Assembly (NCBI RefSeq): GCF_024539675.1
Contig: NZ_JAHHIT010000085.1
Span: forward strand, 1 to 43,974
Direction: 5' to 3'
Length of the DNA stretch: 43,974 bases
DNA from: Streptomyces hilarionis
GTDB taxonomy: Bacteria; Actinomycetota; Actinomycetes; Streptomycetales; Streptomycetaceae
Made by a program: the position numbers and the translations under genes. Shown piece by piece: positions 22,046 through 29,893 of the stretch; the first letter of the stretch is position 1; each line of letters opens with the position of its first letter. Below the pieces are notes generated by a model that was not told where the DNA came from, did no database searches, and worked only from the letters and a program-made list of their open reading frames with translations.

Positions 22046-22059
22046 GGAGAACCCCGCCT
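22022..22059 (+). repeat. 19-bp tandem duplication across the EI24 stop codon
   Basis: Two adjacent 19-bp copies (22022-22040, 22041-22059) that differ at only two positions (C/T), followed by a partial third copy GGTGAGG (22060-22066). Copy one encodes GEENPA in frame; copy two supplies the TGA. Confidence 0.85.
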
Positions 22060-22087
22060 GGTGAGGGGGCCGGGCGGGGCCCGGGCG

Positions 22088-23353
22088 TCAGCCGCCCGCC
22101 CGCTCCGTCGCACGCAGCGCCGCCGTGAGGATCGCCCGCACCTGGGCGACGATGTCCAGCCGGTTGCGCACGAACTGCGCGTCGGTCACCGTCCCGGTCG
22201 CCGGGTCGGCGTTGCCCGCCGCGAACTGCAGCACCGGCGTGTGCACATGGCCGCCCGGCAGACTGTCGCGCAGCCCCAGCCGGTCGCGCAGCAGGGTCGC
22301 CCGGTACGCGATCTCGTTGGACAGGTAGTCCCCGCCGCCCCCGGCCCGGGCCGTCGACCCGGGAGTGGGCCCGTCGGGCCGGACGACGGGACCGTCGCCC
22401 CCTGCCGGGATCTCGGTGACGTCCGTGTGGTCGTACACCGGGAACCGGCCGGTGCCGGCCGCCGTGATCGCGGCGTACGGCAGGGTCGTGGTCGTCCACT
22501 GCGGCTGCGAGGCGGGGTCGGCGACCGGGATCGTCTCCGTGCGCGAGGCGTTCTCGTTGTCGGGGAAGCCGCCCCGCCAGGCCCCGTTGGTGCGCTCCAC
22601 GTCGAAGCGCCCGACACGGCCCTGGCTGACGGTCGCGAACAGGTCGGCGTGGGGCAGGTGCGGTCGCAGGGCGCGCTCCACGGCGCCCTGCGCGAAGTCC
22701 CGCCAGCGCACGGGGAACACGGCGGTCTCGATGAGCGCGGGCCCGTCCGCCGTCCGGATCACCGTGCCGTCCAGGGCGAGGGCGGCCGCCCCCGAGGGGT
22801 TGGAGATCCGGACGTCCCGGTCCAGGGTGAACGGGTCGAAGCCGGTCACGAGCACGCGCCTGAGACCCTTCGCGTGCCGGGGGAGCCGGATGTCGTCCTG
22901 GCCGCGTGACGTGCGCTCCAAGGCGTCCGCCAGAGCCGCTCGCTGAGGTTCCGTCACCGCGAACGACGGCTCCCAGGCGCGCAGTCGGCTCGTCATGTCC
23001 AGCCGCGCCCAGTACAGCGGCCGGTCGTCGTCGCGACTGAGGTCCCCGCCGGCCGGACCGCGGCCCTGCACCCGGTCCACCGCCCGGCGCCACAGGGCCG
23101 AGCCCTCCCGGGCGACGACCTGCCGGGCCCGCCCGTAGGACGGTGCGGCCGCCAGCAGCCGGGCGAGCCGGGGGGCCGCCGCGTCGAACCCGGACCGGGC
23201 CAGGATCTCCTGCGGGACGGCCTGCGTCAGCCGCTGTTCCTCGACCGTGGGAACGGCGGACGCCGGCCCGGCCGCGGTCGCCGCGGTGGGGGAGGAGAGC
23301 CCGGCCGCCAGGGCCAGACCGAGGATGCCGGTGCGAACACGTATGCGGTGCAC
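22088..23353 (-). CDS. Secreted pyroglutamyl-peptidase-like (C15) protein with Cys-to-Ser change
   Basis: 421 residues. A Sec signal peptide (HRIRVRTG, hydrophobic core, Ala-rich cleavage region near residue 30) precedes about 130 residues of unassigned helical sequence and then a C15-like domain starting at VLVTGFDPFTLD near residue 170. Family landmarks are kept: NPSG, SQGRVGRFDVERT with Glu253 at the catalytic Glu position, and GGHVHTPVL with His371. The nucleophile motif, normally YxCN, is YLSNE with Ser345. The protein may therefore be a non-peptidase, a Ser enzyme or a binding protein. It starts with GTG at 23353 preceded by GGAAGGA; longer in-frame starts lack a signal peptide. Convergent with EI24. 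Confidence 0.82.
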   Translation of the reverse strand: MHRIRVRTGILGLALAAGLSSPTAATAAGPASAVPTVEEQRLTQAVPQEILARSGFDAAAPRLARLLAAAPSYGRARQVVAREGSALWRRAVDRVQGRGPAGGDLSRDDDRPLYWARLDMTSRLRAWEPSFAVTEPQRAALADALERTSRGQDDIRLPRHAKGLRRVLVTGFDPFTLDRDVRISNPSGAAALALDGTVIRTADGPALIETAVFPVRWRDFAQGAVERALRPHLPHADLFATVSQGRVGRFDVERTNGAWRGGFPDNENASRTETIPVADPASQPQWTTTTLPYAAITAAGTGRFPVYDHTDVTEIPAGGDGPVVRPDGPTPGSTARAGGGGDYLSNEIAYRATLLRDRLGLRDSLPGGHVHTPVLQFAAGNADPATGTVTDAQFVRNRLDIVAQVRAILTAALRATERAGG

Positions 23354-23494
23354 GGGAGTCGGGGTCCTTCCGTCGCTGTGGGGGAGCGTGGGGTGGGACG
23401 ACGGAAGTATCCCGTGCGGCGGGCCGCTCACGCCATGGAGCCTCCCGTCGGCCCGCGCCGGCCGACGGGATGGCCGCGCCGTCCGCCGGCGGGC

Positions 23495-23500
23495 GATACT
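23495..23500 (+). promoter_or_regulatory. -10 element for the DUF2568 gene
   Basis: GATACT ends 7 bases before the ATG at 23508 with no ribosome site, suggesting a leaderless transcript. Confidence 0.4.
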
Positions 23501-23507
23501 GCCGGGC

Positions 23508-23825
23508 ATGAAGGCGGCCAACCTGGGTGTGCTGTTCCTGATCGAGCTGGGCGCCCTCGCCGCGGCCGCCTGGTGGGGCGCGTCGACCGCGTGGCCCTGG
23601 CTGCTCGCAACGACCGCCCCCGCCGTGCTGATCGCGGCGTGGGCGCTGTTCGGCTCGCCGCGGGCCCGCTTCCGGACGCGGGGAGCGCGCCGGGCCGGCT
23701 TCGAACTCCTCTGGTTCGGGGCGGGAGTCGGCGCGCTGTACGCCGCCGGGGAGCACGGCTGGGCGCTCGCCCTCGCCCTCGTGTGCGCGGTGAGCAAGGG
23801 GCTGGCGTGGCGGTGGGACCAGTGA
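23508..23825 (+). CDS. YrdB/DUF2568 family small membrane protein
   Basis: 105-residue protein with four hydrophobic segments (about 5-22, 28-48, 66-80, 84-98). It has the family features NLGVLFLIELGALAA near the start and a charged cytoplasmic loop FGSPRARFRTRGARR, with a second short pair FELLWFGAGVGALYAAG. Function is unknown. The frame begins at the first ATG after a GATACT -10 element. It converges on the TetR gene with only 3 bp between the stop codons. Confidence 0.85.
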   Translation: MKAANLGVLFLIELGALAAAAWWGASTAWPWLLATTAPAVLIAAWALFGSPRARFRTRGARRAGFELLWFGAGVGALYAAGEHGWALALALVCAVSKGLAWRWDQ

Positions 23826-23828
23826 CCC

Positions 23829-24392
23829 TCAGTCGACCGGTTCGCCCAGCAGGCGCAGGAAGTCCCGGAACGCCTGCGGCATGTCCACCGCCCCGGGGTC
23901 GAGCAGCCACTGGTACTGAAGCCCGTCCATCACCGCGACCAGCAGCGGGGCCGTCCGCTCCGGCGTGAGGCCGTTGGGCAGCCGGTCGCCGTACTCGGTG
24001 CGCAGCGCGGCCGCCATGCCCGCCCGCACCCGTGTGTACCGCTCGGTGAAGTACTCCCGGGCGGGATGGCCCTCCGTGACGCTCTCGCCGAGCAGCGCCG
24101 AGAAGGTCTGGACGATGCCGGGCCGCATCGCGTTGTACTCGACGAGCGAGGCGAGCAGGTCGACCCGCCACCGGGTGTCCGGCACGGCGTCCCACTGGTC
24201 GCGTTCGAGGAGCACCGCCACCAGCAGCGCGTCCTTCGTCGGGAAGTGGTGCAGCACCCCCTGCTGGGTCAGCCCGACCCGTTCGGCCACCGCCGCCATG
24301 CTCGCCCCGCGGTAGCCGCGCTCGGCGATGACCGCCAGGGCCGCCCGCACGATCTCCGCCCGCCGCTCCCCGCTCCTGGCCCTGACCGTCAT
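23829..24392 (-). CDS. TetR-family transcriptional regulator
   Basis: 187 residues. The N-terminal DNA-binding domain is seen in IVRAALAVIAERGYRGASM and VAERVGLTQQGVLHHFPTK (HTH about 30-50). The C-terminal all-helical ligand domain ends with LQYQWLLDPGAVDMP, as in the BetI-like/TetR_C_6 type. I chose the ATG at 24392; the longer frame adds six residues without a ribosome site. It is divergent from the GH3 beta-glucosidase, with a CACCCCG/CGGGGTG inverted repeat between them, so it probably regulates that gene and itself. Effector unknown. Confidence 0.88.
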   Translation of the reverse strand: MTVRARSGERRAEIVRAALAVIAERGYRGASMAAVAERVGLTQQGVLHHFPTKDALLVAVLLERDQWDAVPDTRWRVDLLASLVEYNAMRPGIVQTFSALLGESVTEGHPAREYFTERYTRVRAGMAAALRTEYGDRLPNGLTPERTAPLLVAVMDGLQYQWLLDPGAVDMPQAFRDFLRLLGEPVD

Positions 24393-24407
24393 GCCGTCAC
24401 GGTACGG

Positions 24408-24433
24408 CACCCCGCGAAGATGACGACGGGGTG
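24408..24433. promoter_or_regulatory. Inverted repeat between tetR and GH3 genes
   Basis: CACCCCG (24408-24414) and CGGGGTG (24427-24433) form 7-bp arms 12 bp apart, 15 bp upstream of the TetR start. Candidate TetR operator. Confidence 0.4.
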
Positions 24434-24511
24434 ACGAAACCTACCGTCCCACAGGCATCCGTTGCACGATGGGGGCCCAGCACGCGCAGACACCCGACGA
24501 GGAGGCGCCGC

Positions 24512-26992
24512 ATGGCCGCAACGGGGACGGGACCGGGGTCGGACACCGGGGCGACGACGCGGACGGCGGCCGGGACGGCCGTGGAGGCCGTCGTCGAGCG
24601 TGCCCTCGGCAGGCTCGGTCCGGACGCCAAGACCCGGCTGCTGGCCGGCCAGGACGCCTGGTCGCTGCCCGCGCTGCCGGAGATCGGCCTGCGCTCGCTG
24701 GTGATGTCGGACGGCCCCGTCGGCGTGCGCGGCGTGCGCTGGACGGCGGACGACCCCTCCATCGCCCTGCCCTCGCCGACGGCGCTCGCCGCCGCCTGGG
24801 ACCCCGGCCTCGCCCACCGCGCCGGCGCCCTGCTGGCCCAGGAGGCCCGGCGCAAGGGCGTCCACGTGCTGCTCGCTCCCACGGTCAACCTGCACCGGTC
24901 GCCCCTGGGGGGCCGTCACTTCGAGGCCTACAGCGAGGACCCGTACCTGACCGGCGTCATCGGCGCGGCCTATGTGAACGGCGTCCAGTCCGGCGGCGTC
25001 GGCACCACCGTCAAGCACTTCGTGGCCAACGACGCCGAGACCGACCGCTTCACCGTGGACAACCGCGTCGGCGAACGGGCCCTGCGCGAGCTGTACCTGG
25101 CGCCCTTCGAGGCGATCGTGGCCGGCGCGCGCCCCTGGGGCGTCATGACCGCCTACAACACGGTCAACGGCACGACGATGACCGAGCACCACCACCTCGT
25201 GAACGAGGTCCTGCGCGGCGAGTGGGGCTTCGACGGCGTCAACGTCTCCGACTGGTCGGCCGCACGGGACACCGTCCGCGCGCTCCGCGGCGGCCTCGAC
25301 GTGGCCATGCCCGGCCCGCGGACCGTCTACGGCGAGGCCCTCGCCACCGCCGTGCGCGACGGGCGCCTCACCGAGACCGAGGTGGACGAGGCGGTCCGCC
25401 GCGTCCTGCGCCTGGCCGCCCGCGTGGGCGTCCTCGAGGGCGCCGAGCCCGCCGTCACCGAGCCGCCCGCCCCGATCGACGGCGAGGCGCTGGCCCGCGA
25501 ACTGGCCCGCCGCTCCTTCGTCCTGCTCCGCAACGAGCACGACGCGCTGCCGCTCGCGCCGGGCTCCGTCGCCCTCGTCGGCGCGGCCGCCCGCGACGCC
25601 CGCATCCTGGGCGGCGGCTCCGCCACCGTCTTCCCCGCCCGGGTGGTCTCCCCGCTCGACGGCCTCACCGCCGCCCTCCCCGAGGGCGCCGTGCGCTACG
25701 CCGTCGGCGCCGATCCGGCCACCGAACTCGCCTTCGCCGACCAGGGGTTCTCGCTGCGGGCGGTCTGCCGCGACGCCCGCGGAACCGTGATCGGCACGCG
25801 CTCCGCGCCGAACGGCCAGATCCAGTGGATGGGCTCCGACCTCCCCGAGGGCGTCACCCCCGACACGCTCCACACCGTCGAGCTGACCGGGACCTTCACC
25901 CCGCGCGAGAGCGGGCCGCACACCTTCGGGACGAAGGGCACGGGCGCCTTCACCCTCACCGTCGCGGGGACCACGTACTACGACGACGTCCAGCGCCCCG
26001 CCGAGGACGGCGACCCCTTCGAGGCGTTCTTCGGCTCCCCGCAGCCCCGCGCCCGGGTGGAACTGACCGCGGGCGAACCGGTCGAGGTCCGTCTCGCCCA
26101 CGTCTTCGCGCTCCCCGACGGCGCCCCCTTCAAGGCCGTCGCCTTCGCGCTGGTCCACCAGGAGCCGGTGCGCGACCCCGAGGAGCTGATCGCCGAAGCC
26201 GTCGAGACGGCGCGGGCCGCCGACACGGCCGTGGTCGTGGTCGCCACCACCGAACGCGTGGAGTCCGAGGGCTACGACCGCAAGGACCTCCGCCTCCCCG
26301 GCCGGCAGGACGACCTCGTGCGGGCCGTCGCCGCCGCCAACCCGAACACCGTCGTGGTCGTCAACGCCGGCTCCCCGGTGGAGATGCCCTGGCGGGAGGA
26401 GGTCGCGGCCGTCCTGGTCGGCTGGTTCCCCGGCCAGGAGGGCGGCGCGGCGCTGGCCGACGTGCTCACGGGCGCCCACGAGCCCGGCGGCCGCCTGCCC
26501 ACCACCTGGGGCTCCCTGGCCGACGCCCCCGTCACCGAGGTCGTGCCCACCGACGGCGCCCTCGCCTACCGCGAGGGCGTCTTCATCGGCTACCGCGCCT
26601 GGGAGAAGGAGAACCGCACCCCGGCCTACCCCTTCGGCCACGGCCTCGGCTACACCGACTGGACGTACGAGTGCGCCGACGTCACCGGGACCACGGTCAG
26701 GGTGCGTGTGCGCAACAGCGGCGGGCGGGCCGGCCGGGAGGTCGTCCAGGTCTACCTCGCCCCGGTCGGCACGGCCGCGGCGCCCGAACGCCCCGCGCGC
26801 CAGCTGGCCGGCTTCGCCGTCGTGGAGGCGGGGCCGGGCGAGAGCGCCGAGGCCGTCGTGGAGATCCCCGGCCGGGCCTTCGAGGTGTGGGACGAGGCGG
26901 ACCGCCGGTGGTCCTTTGTGAAAGGTTCGTACGAAATCCAGGCGGGCCGCTCGATCGCCGACCGCCGGATCACCGCGACGATTACCGTGTGA
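24512..26992 (+). CDS. GH3 beta-glucosidase with PA14 domain
   Basis: Retaining glycoside hydrolase family 3 enzyme, 826 residues, releasing terminal glucose (or xylose) from beta-glucosides. The TIM-barrel half has MSDGPVGVRG, LLAPTVNLHRSPLGGRHFE shortened as LAPTVNLHRSP, VKHFVANDAET and the nucleophile Asp247 in GVNVSDWSA. A PA14 domain interrupts the second (alpha/beta sandwich) domain at about 420-540, followed by the second half with VVVVNAGSPVEMPW and LPTTWG, and a C-terminal fibronectin III-like domain with GHGLGYTDW before it. No signal peptide is seen, so action on imported oligosaccharides is likely. ATG at 24512 has GGAGG 6 bases upstream. Probably controlled by the divergent TetR. 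Confidence 0.93.
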   Translation: MAATGTGPGSDTGATTRTAAGTAVEAVVERALGRLGPDAKTRLLAGQDAWSLPALPEIGLRSLVMSDGPVGVRGVRWTADDPSIALPSPTALAAAWDPGLAHRAGALLAQEARRKGVHVLLAPTVNLHRSPLGGRHFEAYSEDPYLTGVIGAAYVNGVQSGGVGTTVKHFVANDAETDRFTVDNRVGERALRELYLAPFEAIVAGARPWGVMTAYNTVNGTTMTEHHHLVNEVLRGEWGFDGVNVSDWSAARDTVRALRGGLDVAMPGPRTVYGEALATAVRDGRLTETEVDEAVRRVLRLAARVGVLEGAEPAVTEPPAPIDGEALARELARRSFVLLRNEHDALPLAPGSVALVGAAARDARILGGGSATVFPARVVSPLDGLTAALPEGAVRYAVGADPATELAFADQGFSLRAVCRDARGTVIGTRSAPNGQIQWMGSDLPEGVTPDTLHTVELTGTFTPRESGPHTFGTKGTGAFTLTVAGTTYYDDVQRPAEDGDPFEAFFGSPQPRARVELTAGEPVEVRLAHVFALPDGAPFKAVAFALVHQEPVRDPEELIAEAVETARAADTAVVVVATTERVESEGYDRKDLRLPGRQDDLVRAVAAANPNTVVVVNAGSPVEMPWREEVAAVLVGWFPGQEGGAALADVLTGAHEPGGRLPTTWGSLADAPVTEVVPTDGALAYREGVFIGYRAWEKENRTPAYPFGHGLGYTDWTYECADVTGTTVRVRVRNSGGRAGREVVQVYLAPVGTAAAPERPARQLAGFAVVEAGPGESAEAVVEIPGRAFEVWDEADRRWSFVKGSYEIQAGRSIADRRITATITV

Positions 26993-27035
26993 CAGGCGCG
27001 GCCGCCCGCCCCGGCGCGGCCTCCGCCCCCGAACA

Positions 27036-27069
27036 GCCCCGGCCCGGGACCTGACCCCTGGGCCGGGGC
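27036..27069. terminator. Terminator between convergent GH3 and epimerase genes
   Basis: Perfect 10-bp stem GCCCCGGCCC / GGGCCGGGGC with a 14-base loop that itself can pair. Confidence 0.7.
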
Positions 27070-27118
27070 AACACCCGCCCCGCGGCCGTCCGCGCGCCCC
27101 GTCGGCGACGCCGCCCCG

Positions 27119-28096
27119 CTAGCGGACCGAGAAGCCGTAGACCGTCTCCGACCGGTAGACCTCGCCGGGGCGCAGCACCGTGCTCGGGAACTCCGGCCGG
27201 TTCGGGGAGTCCGGGAAGTGCTGGGTCTCCAGCGCGACGCCCTGACCGGGCACGAACGGCTCGCCCAGATGGTCGGCGGTGTACAGCTGAAGCCCCGGCT
27301 CGGTCGTGGAGACCGTCAGCACCCGCCCGGACGACGGGTCGTGCAGCTCGGCGACCTCGACCGGCGCGTCGGTGACGCCCTTGTCGAGCACGAAGTTGTG
27401 GTCGTAGCCGGAGCCGATCTTGCGGGCCGCCCGGAAGTCGAAGCGGCCGCCGGTCACCTGCGCGAGTTCGCCCGTCGGCACGAGGTCCGCGTCGACCGGC
27501 GTGTACCGGGAGGCGGCCAGCCGCAGTTCGTGATCGCCCGCGCCGCCGCTGCCGGGCCCGCCGAGGTGGAAGTAGCTGTGATTGGTCAGATTCACCACCG
27601 TCGGCGCGTCGGTGACGGCCCGGTAGGCGAACCGCAGCGCCCCGGTAGCGTCGAGCGTGTACGTGGCCGACACCTCCAGCCGCCCCGGGAAGCCCTCCTC
27701 GCCGTGCGCGGCGACCCGACTGAGCCGCACTCCGTGCTCGACGGGCTCCACGTCCCACACCCGCTTGTCGAACCCGCCCGGCCCGCCGTGCAGGGAGTTG
27801 GGCGCGGCGTTGGGCTCCAGCGCGTAGGTCACCCCGTCCAGCGGGAAGCGGGCGTGCGCGATCCGGTTGGCGTAGCGCCCGACCAGCGCGCCGAGATAGG
27901 GCTCCGGGTGGGCGAGGTAGCCCGCCAGGTCCGCGAACCCGAGCACCACGTCCGCCGTGCGTCCGTCGCGGTCCGGGACCTCGACGGACTGCACGATCCC
28001 GCCGTACGACAGAACGCGCACCCGGGTGCCCGCCCGCTCCAGGGTCCAGCGGTGCACGGGGGCGCCGTCGGAAAGTGTTCCGAAGTGTTCGCTCAT
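27119..28096 (-). CDS. galM: Aldose 1-epimerase (mutarotase), copy 2
   Basis: 325-residue mutarotase paralogous to the one at 1567-2613. NSLHGGPGGFDKRVW, the catalytic His region NLTNHSYFHLGG, DHNFVLDK and the C-terminal LETQHFPDSPNRP are all present. It lacks about 20 residues of the loop found in copy 1 (near GRDLRVAHEQSL). It lies 15 bp downstream of the SGNH lipoprotein gene and probably shares its transcript; it converges on the GH3 beta-glucosidase, whose glucose product it could equilibrate. Confidence 0.9.
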   Translation of the reverse strand: MSEHFGTLSDGAPVHRWTLERAGTRVRVLSYGGIVQSVEVPDRDGRTADVVLGFADLAGYLAHPEPYLGALVGRYANRIAHARFPLDGVTYALEPNAAPNSLHGGPGGFDKRVWDVEPVEHGVRLSRVAAHGEEGFPGRLEVSATYTLDATGALRFAYRAVTDAPTVVNLTNHSYFHLGGPGSGGAGDHELRLAASRYTPVDADLVPTGELAQVTGGRFDFRAARKIGSGYDHNFVLDKGVTDAPVEVAELHDPSSGRVLTVSTTEPGLQLYTADHLGEPFVPGQGVALETQHFPDSPNRPEFPSTVLRPGEVYRSETVYGFSVR

Positions 28097-28111
28097 GGGC
28101 GAAACACTAAA

Positions 28112-29014
28112 TCACGAGGCCTTCCCGGTGACTCCCCGATAGGCCAGCTCCGCGAGCCGCGCCTGCCCGTCCTTGCTGGGATGGAACCAGTCCCAGTGGC
28201 TCAGCTGGTCGGTGCCGAACCGGAAGTCGTACACCGCGCCGCCGTCGAAGCGGCACCGCGCGTCCTTCGCGCAGACCTCCTTCAGCACCGCGTTGTAGTC
28301 CTCCACCCGCTTTTGCACGGTGTCCCGCCGCAGCGTCGCCGCCGGGTCCAGCGCGTCCGCGTCGCCCAGCATCGAGGGGCAGATGCCCAGCTTCCAGATC
28401 TGCTTGCCCAGCGCGTTCGTCCGCCCCTGCGACCACAGCCGCTTCAGGTTCGGCACGCTCGACACGTACACCTGCGTCTTGGGCAGGGCCCGGCGCAGGG
28501 TGCGCAGCGCGTCCGCGAACTGCGCGCGGAAGTCGGCCACCGGCGTCATCGCCGCCGTCGACGCGCGGCACGCGTCGTTCGCCCCCGCCATCACCGTCAC
28601 CAACTGGGGCTTCTCCAGGACCGCCTGGGTCATCTGCGCCGCGACGTCCGCCATCCGCGCCCCCGTCGCCGCGTGGTTCCAGCTGTGCGTGGCCGCCTTC
28701 GCCGGCCCCAGCAGCCGCACCGCGAGACTCTTCACGTCGGCGCTGTCGCCGGTCGCCCAGGACACCTGCGGACAGTCCGCGAGGACCGTACAGGCGTCGA
28801 AGCCGCGCGTGATGGAGTCGCCCACCGCCGCGAGCGACGACGGGCTGGAGTCCCACAGCGGGGTCGGCGACGGCGAGGGCTTCGCGTGCCGCGCCCGCCC
28901 GCCGGACGGCCCCGAGCCGTCGCCGCCGCCCAGGGCGTCACAGCCCGCCAGGCCCAGGACGGCCGCGGCCGTGCCCGCGAGCACCGCCCGGGCGTGCCGG
29001 TTTCGCTTCCGCAT
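28112..29014 (-). CDS. SGNH/GDSL-type hydrolase lipoprotein
   Basis: 300-residue secreted esterase/lipase-like enzyme tethered to the membrane. The signal ends in the lipobox LAGC, followed by a Gly/Ser/Pro linker. Block I is AVGDSITRGFD (nucleophile Ser), block III is MAGANDACR (Asn of the oxyanion hole), and block V is WDWFHPSKDG (Asp and His of the triad); six Cys residues in the mature part suggest disulfides. I chose the ATG at 29012-29014 because it begins the basic signal MRKRNRH and GAGGGG lies upstream. Natural substrate is unknown; lipids or acetylated polysaccharides are possible. Confidence 0.88.
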   Translation of the reverse strand: MRKRNRHARAVLAGTAAAVLGLAGCDALGGGDGSGPSGGRARHAKPSPSPTPLWDSSPSSLAAVGDSITRGFDACTVLADCPQVSWATGDSADVKSLAVRLLGPAKAATHSWNHAATGARMADVAAQMTQAVLEKPQLVTVMAGANDACRASTAAMTPVADFRAQFADALRTLRRALPKTQVYVSSVPNLKRLWSQGRTNALGKQIWKLGICPSMLGDADALDPAATLRRDTVQKRVEDYNAVLKEVCAKDARCRFDGGAVYDFRFGTDQLSHWDWFHPSKDGQARLAELAYRGVTGKAS

Positions 29015-29280
29015 CCGCTGGTGTTCCCCTCGTTCGTCGAACAACGCTCCCCCTAGGACAACGCGCGGGAGTTCCCGGGTGAATCACACCCACACGATGG
29101 AACGCTTCCCACCCGTACAGGCGTCCTGCCGGGTGAATGGCGGAGGTTTCAGGGCACCAGGACCGACGGTACGTCACACTCCTTGCGCCGCCGCACGGTA
29201 GCCTCGCCCTCAACGCGGCTGCCTGCCGACCGCCGCCGTTGCCAGCCAGCAAGACTGTCCCGCTCTGCCCGGAGGTCCCG

Positions 29281-29775
29281 GTGACGACACGTGGAGTTCT
29301 GTACGTGCACTCCGCGCCGCGCGCGCTGTGCCCGCACGTCGAGTGGGCCGTCGCCGGGGTGCTCGGCACGCGCGTCAACCTCGACTGGATCCGGCAGCCC
29401 GCCGCGCCCGGCACCTGGCGCTCGGAGTTCTCCTGGAAGGGCGAGGCCGGCACCGCCTCCAAGCTGGCGTCGGCGCTGAGGGGCTGGCAGATGCTGCGCT
29501 TCGAGGTCACCGCCGAGCCGTGCGCCACCGCCGAGGGCGAGCGCTACAGCTGCACCCCCGACCTCGGCATCTACCACGCCGTCACCGGGATCCACGGCGA
29601 CATCCTGATCCCGGAGGACCGTCTGCGCGCCGCCCTGCTGCGCAGCAGGCGCGGCGAGACGGAACTGGAGGGCGAACTCTCCAAGCTCCTGGGCAAGCCG
29701 TGGGACGACGAACTGGAACCCTTCCGCTACGCGGGCGAGGGCGCCCCGGTGCGCTGGCTGCACCAGGTGGTCTGA
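29281..29775 (+). CDS. DUF3145 family protein
   Basis: 164-residue protein conserved in Actinobacteria with unknown function. It begins TTRGVLYVHSAPRALCPHVEWAV (quoted in part: RGVLYVHSAPRALCPHVEW), has WKGEAGTASKLASALRGW in the middle and ends with YAGEGAPVRWLHQV. No signal peptide or membrane segment. The GTG at 29281 has GGAGGT upstream with only 4-base spacing. It is convergent with the fab operon across a perfect terminator. The neighbourhood next to fabF is common in Streptomyces, but no functional link is known to me. Confidence 0.88.
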   Translation: MTTRGVLYVHSAPRALCPHVEWAVAGVLGTRVNLDWIRQPAAPGTWRSEFSWKGEAGTASKLASALRGWQMLRFEVTAEPCATAEGERYSCTPDLGIYHAVTGIHGDILIPEDRLRAALLRSRRGETELEGELSKLLGKPWDDELEPFRYAGEGAPVRWLHQVV

Positions 29776-29830
29776 GACCGCCCCCGGCGAACGCCCGCAC
29801 GGCGAGAGCCGAAGCGACCGCGACAACCCG

Positions 29831-29861
29831 AAGGGCCCCGCCTCCAGGAGGCGGGGCCCTT
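29831..29861. terminator. Bidirectional terminator between DUF3145 gene and fabF
   Basis: Perfect 15-bp inverted repeat, AAGGGCCCCGCCTCC and its complement around a single A (the real loop opens to 3-5 bases). It ends in TT on one strand and starts with AA on the other. Confidence 0.85.
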
Positions 29862-29893
29862 CAGCCGTGCGCGCGAGCGCGTACGGGCAGGTC

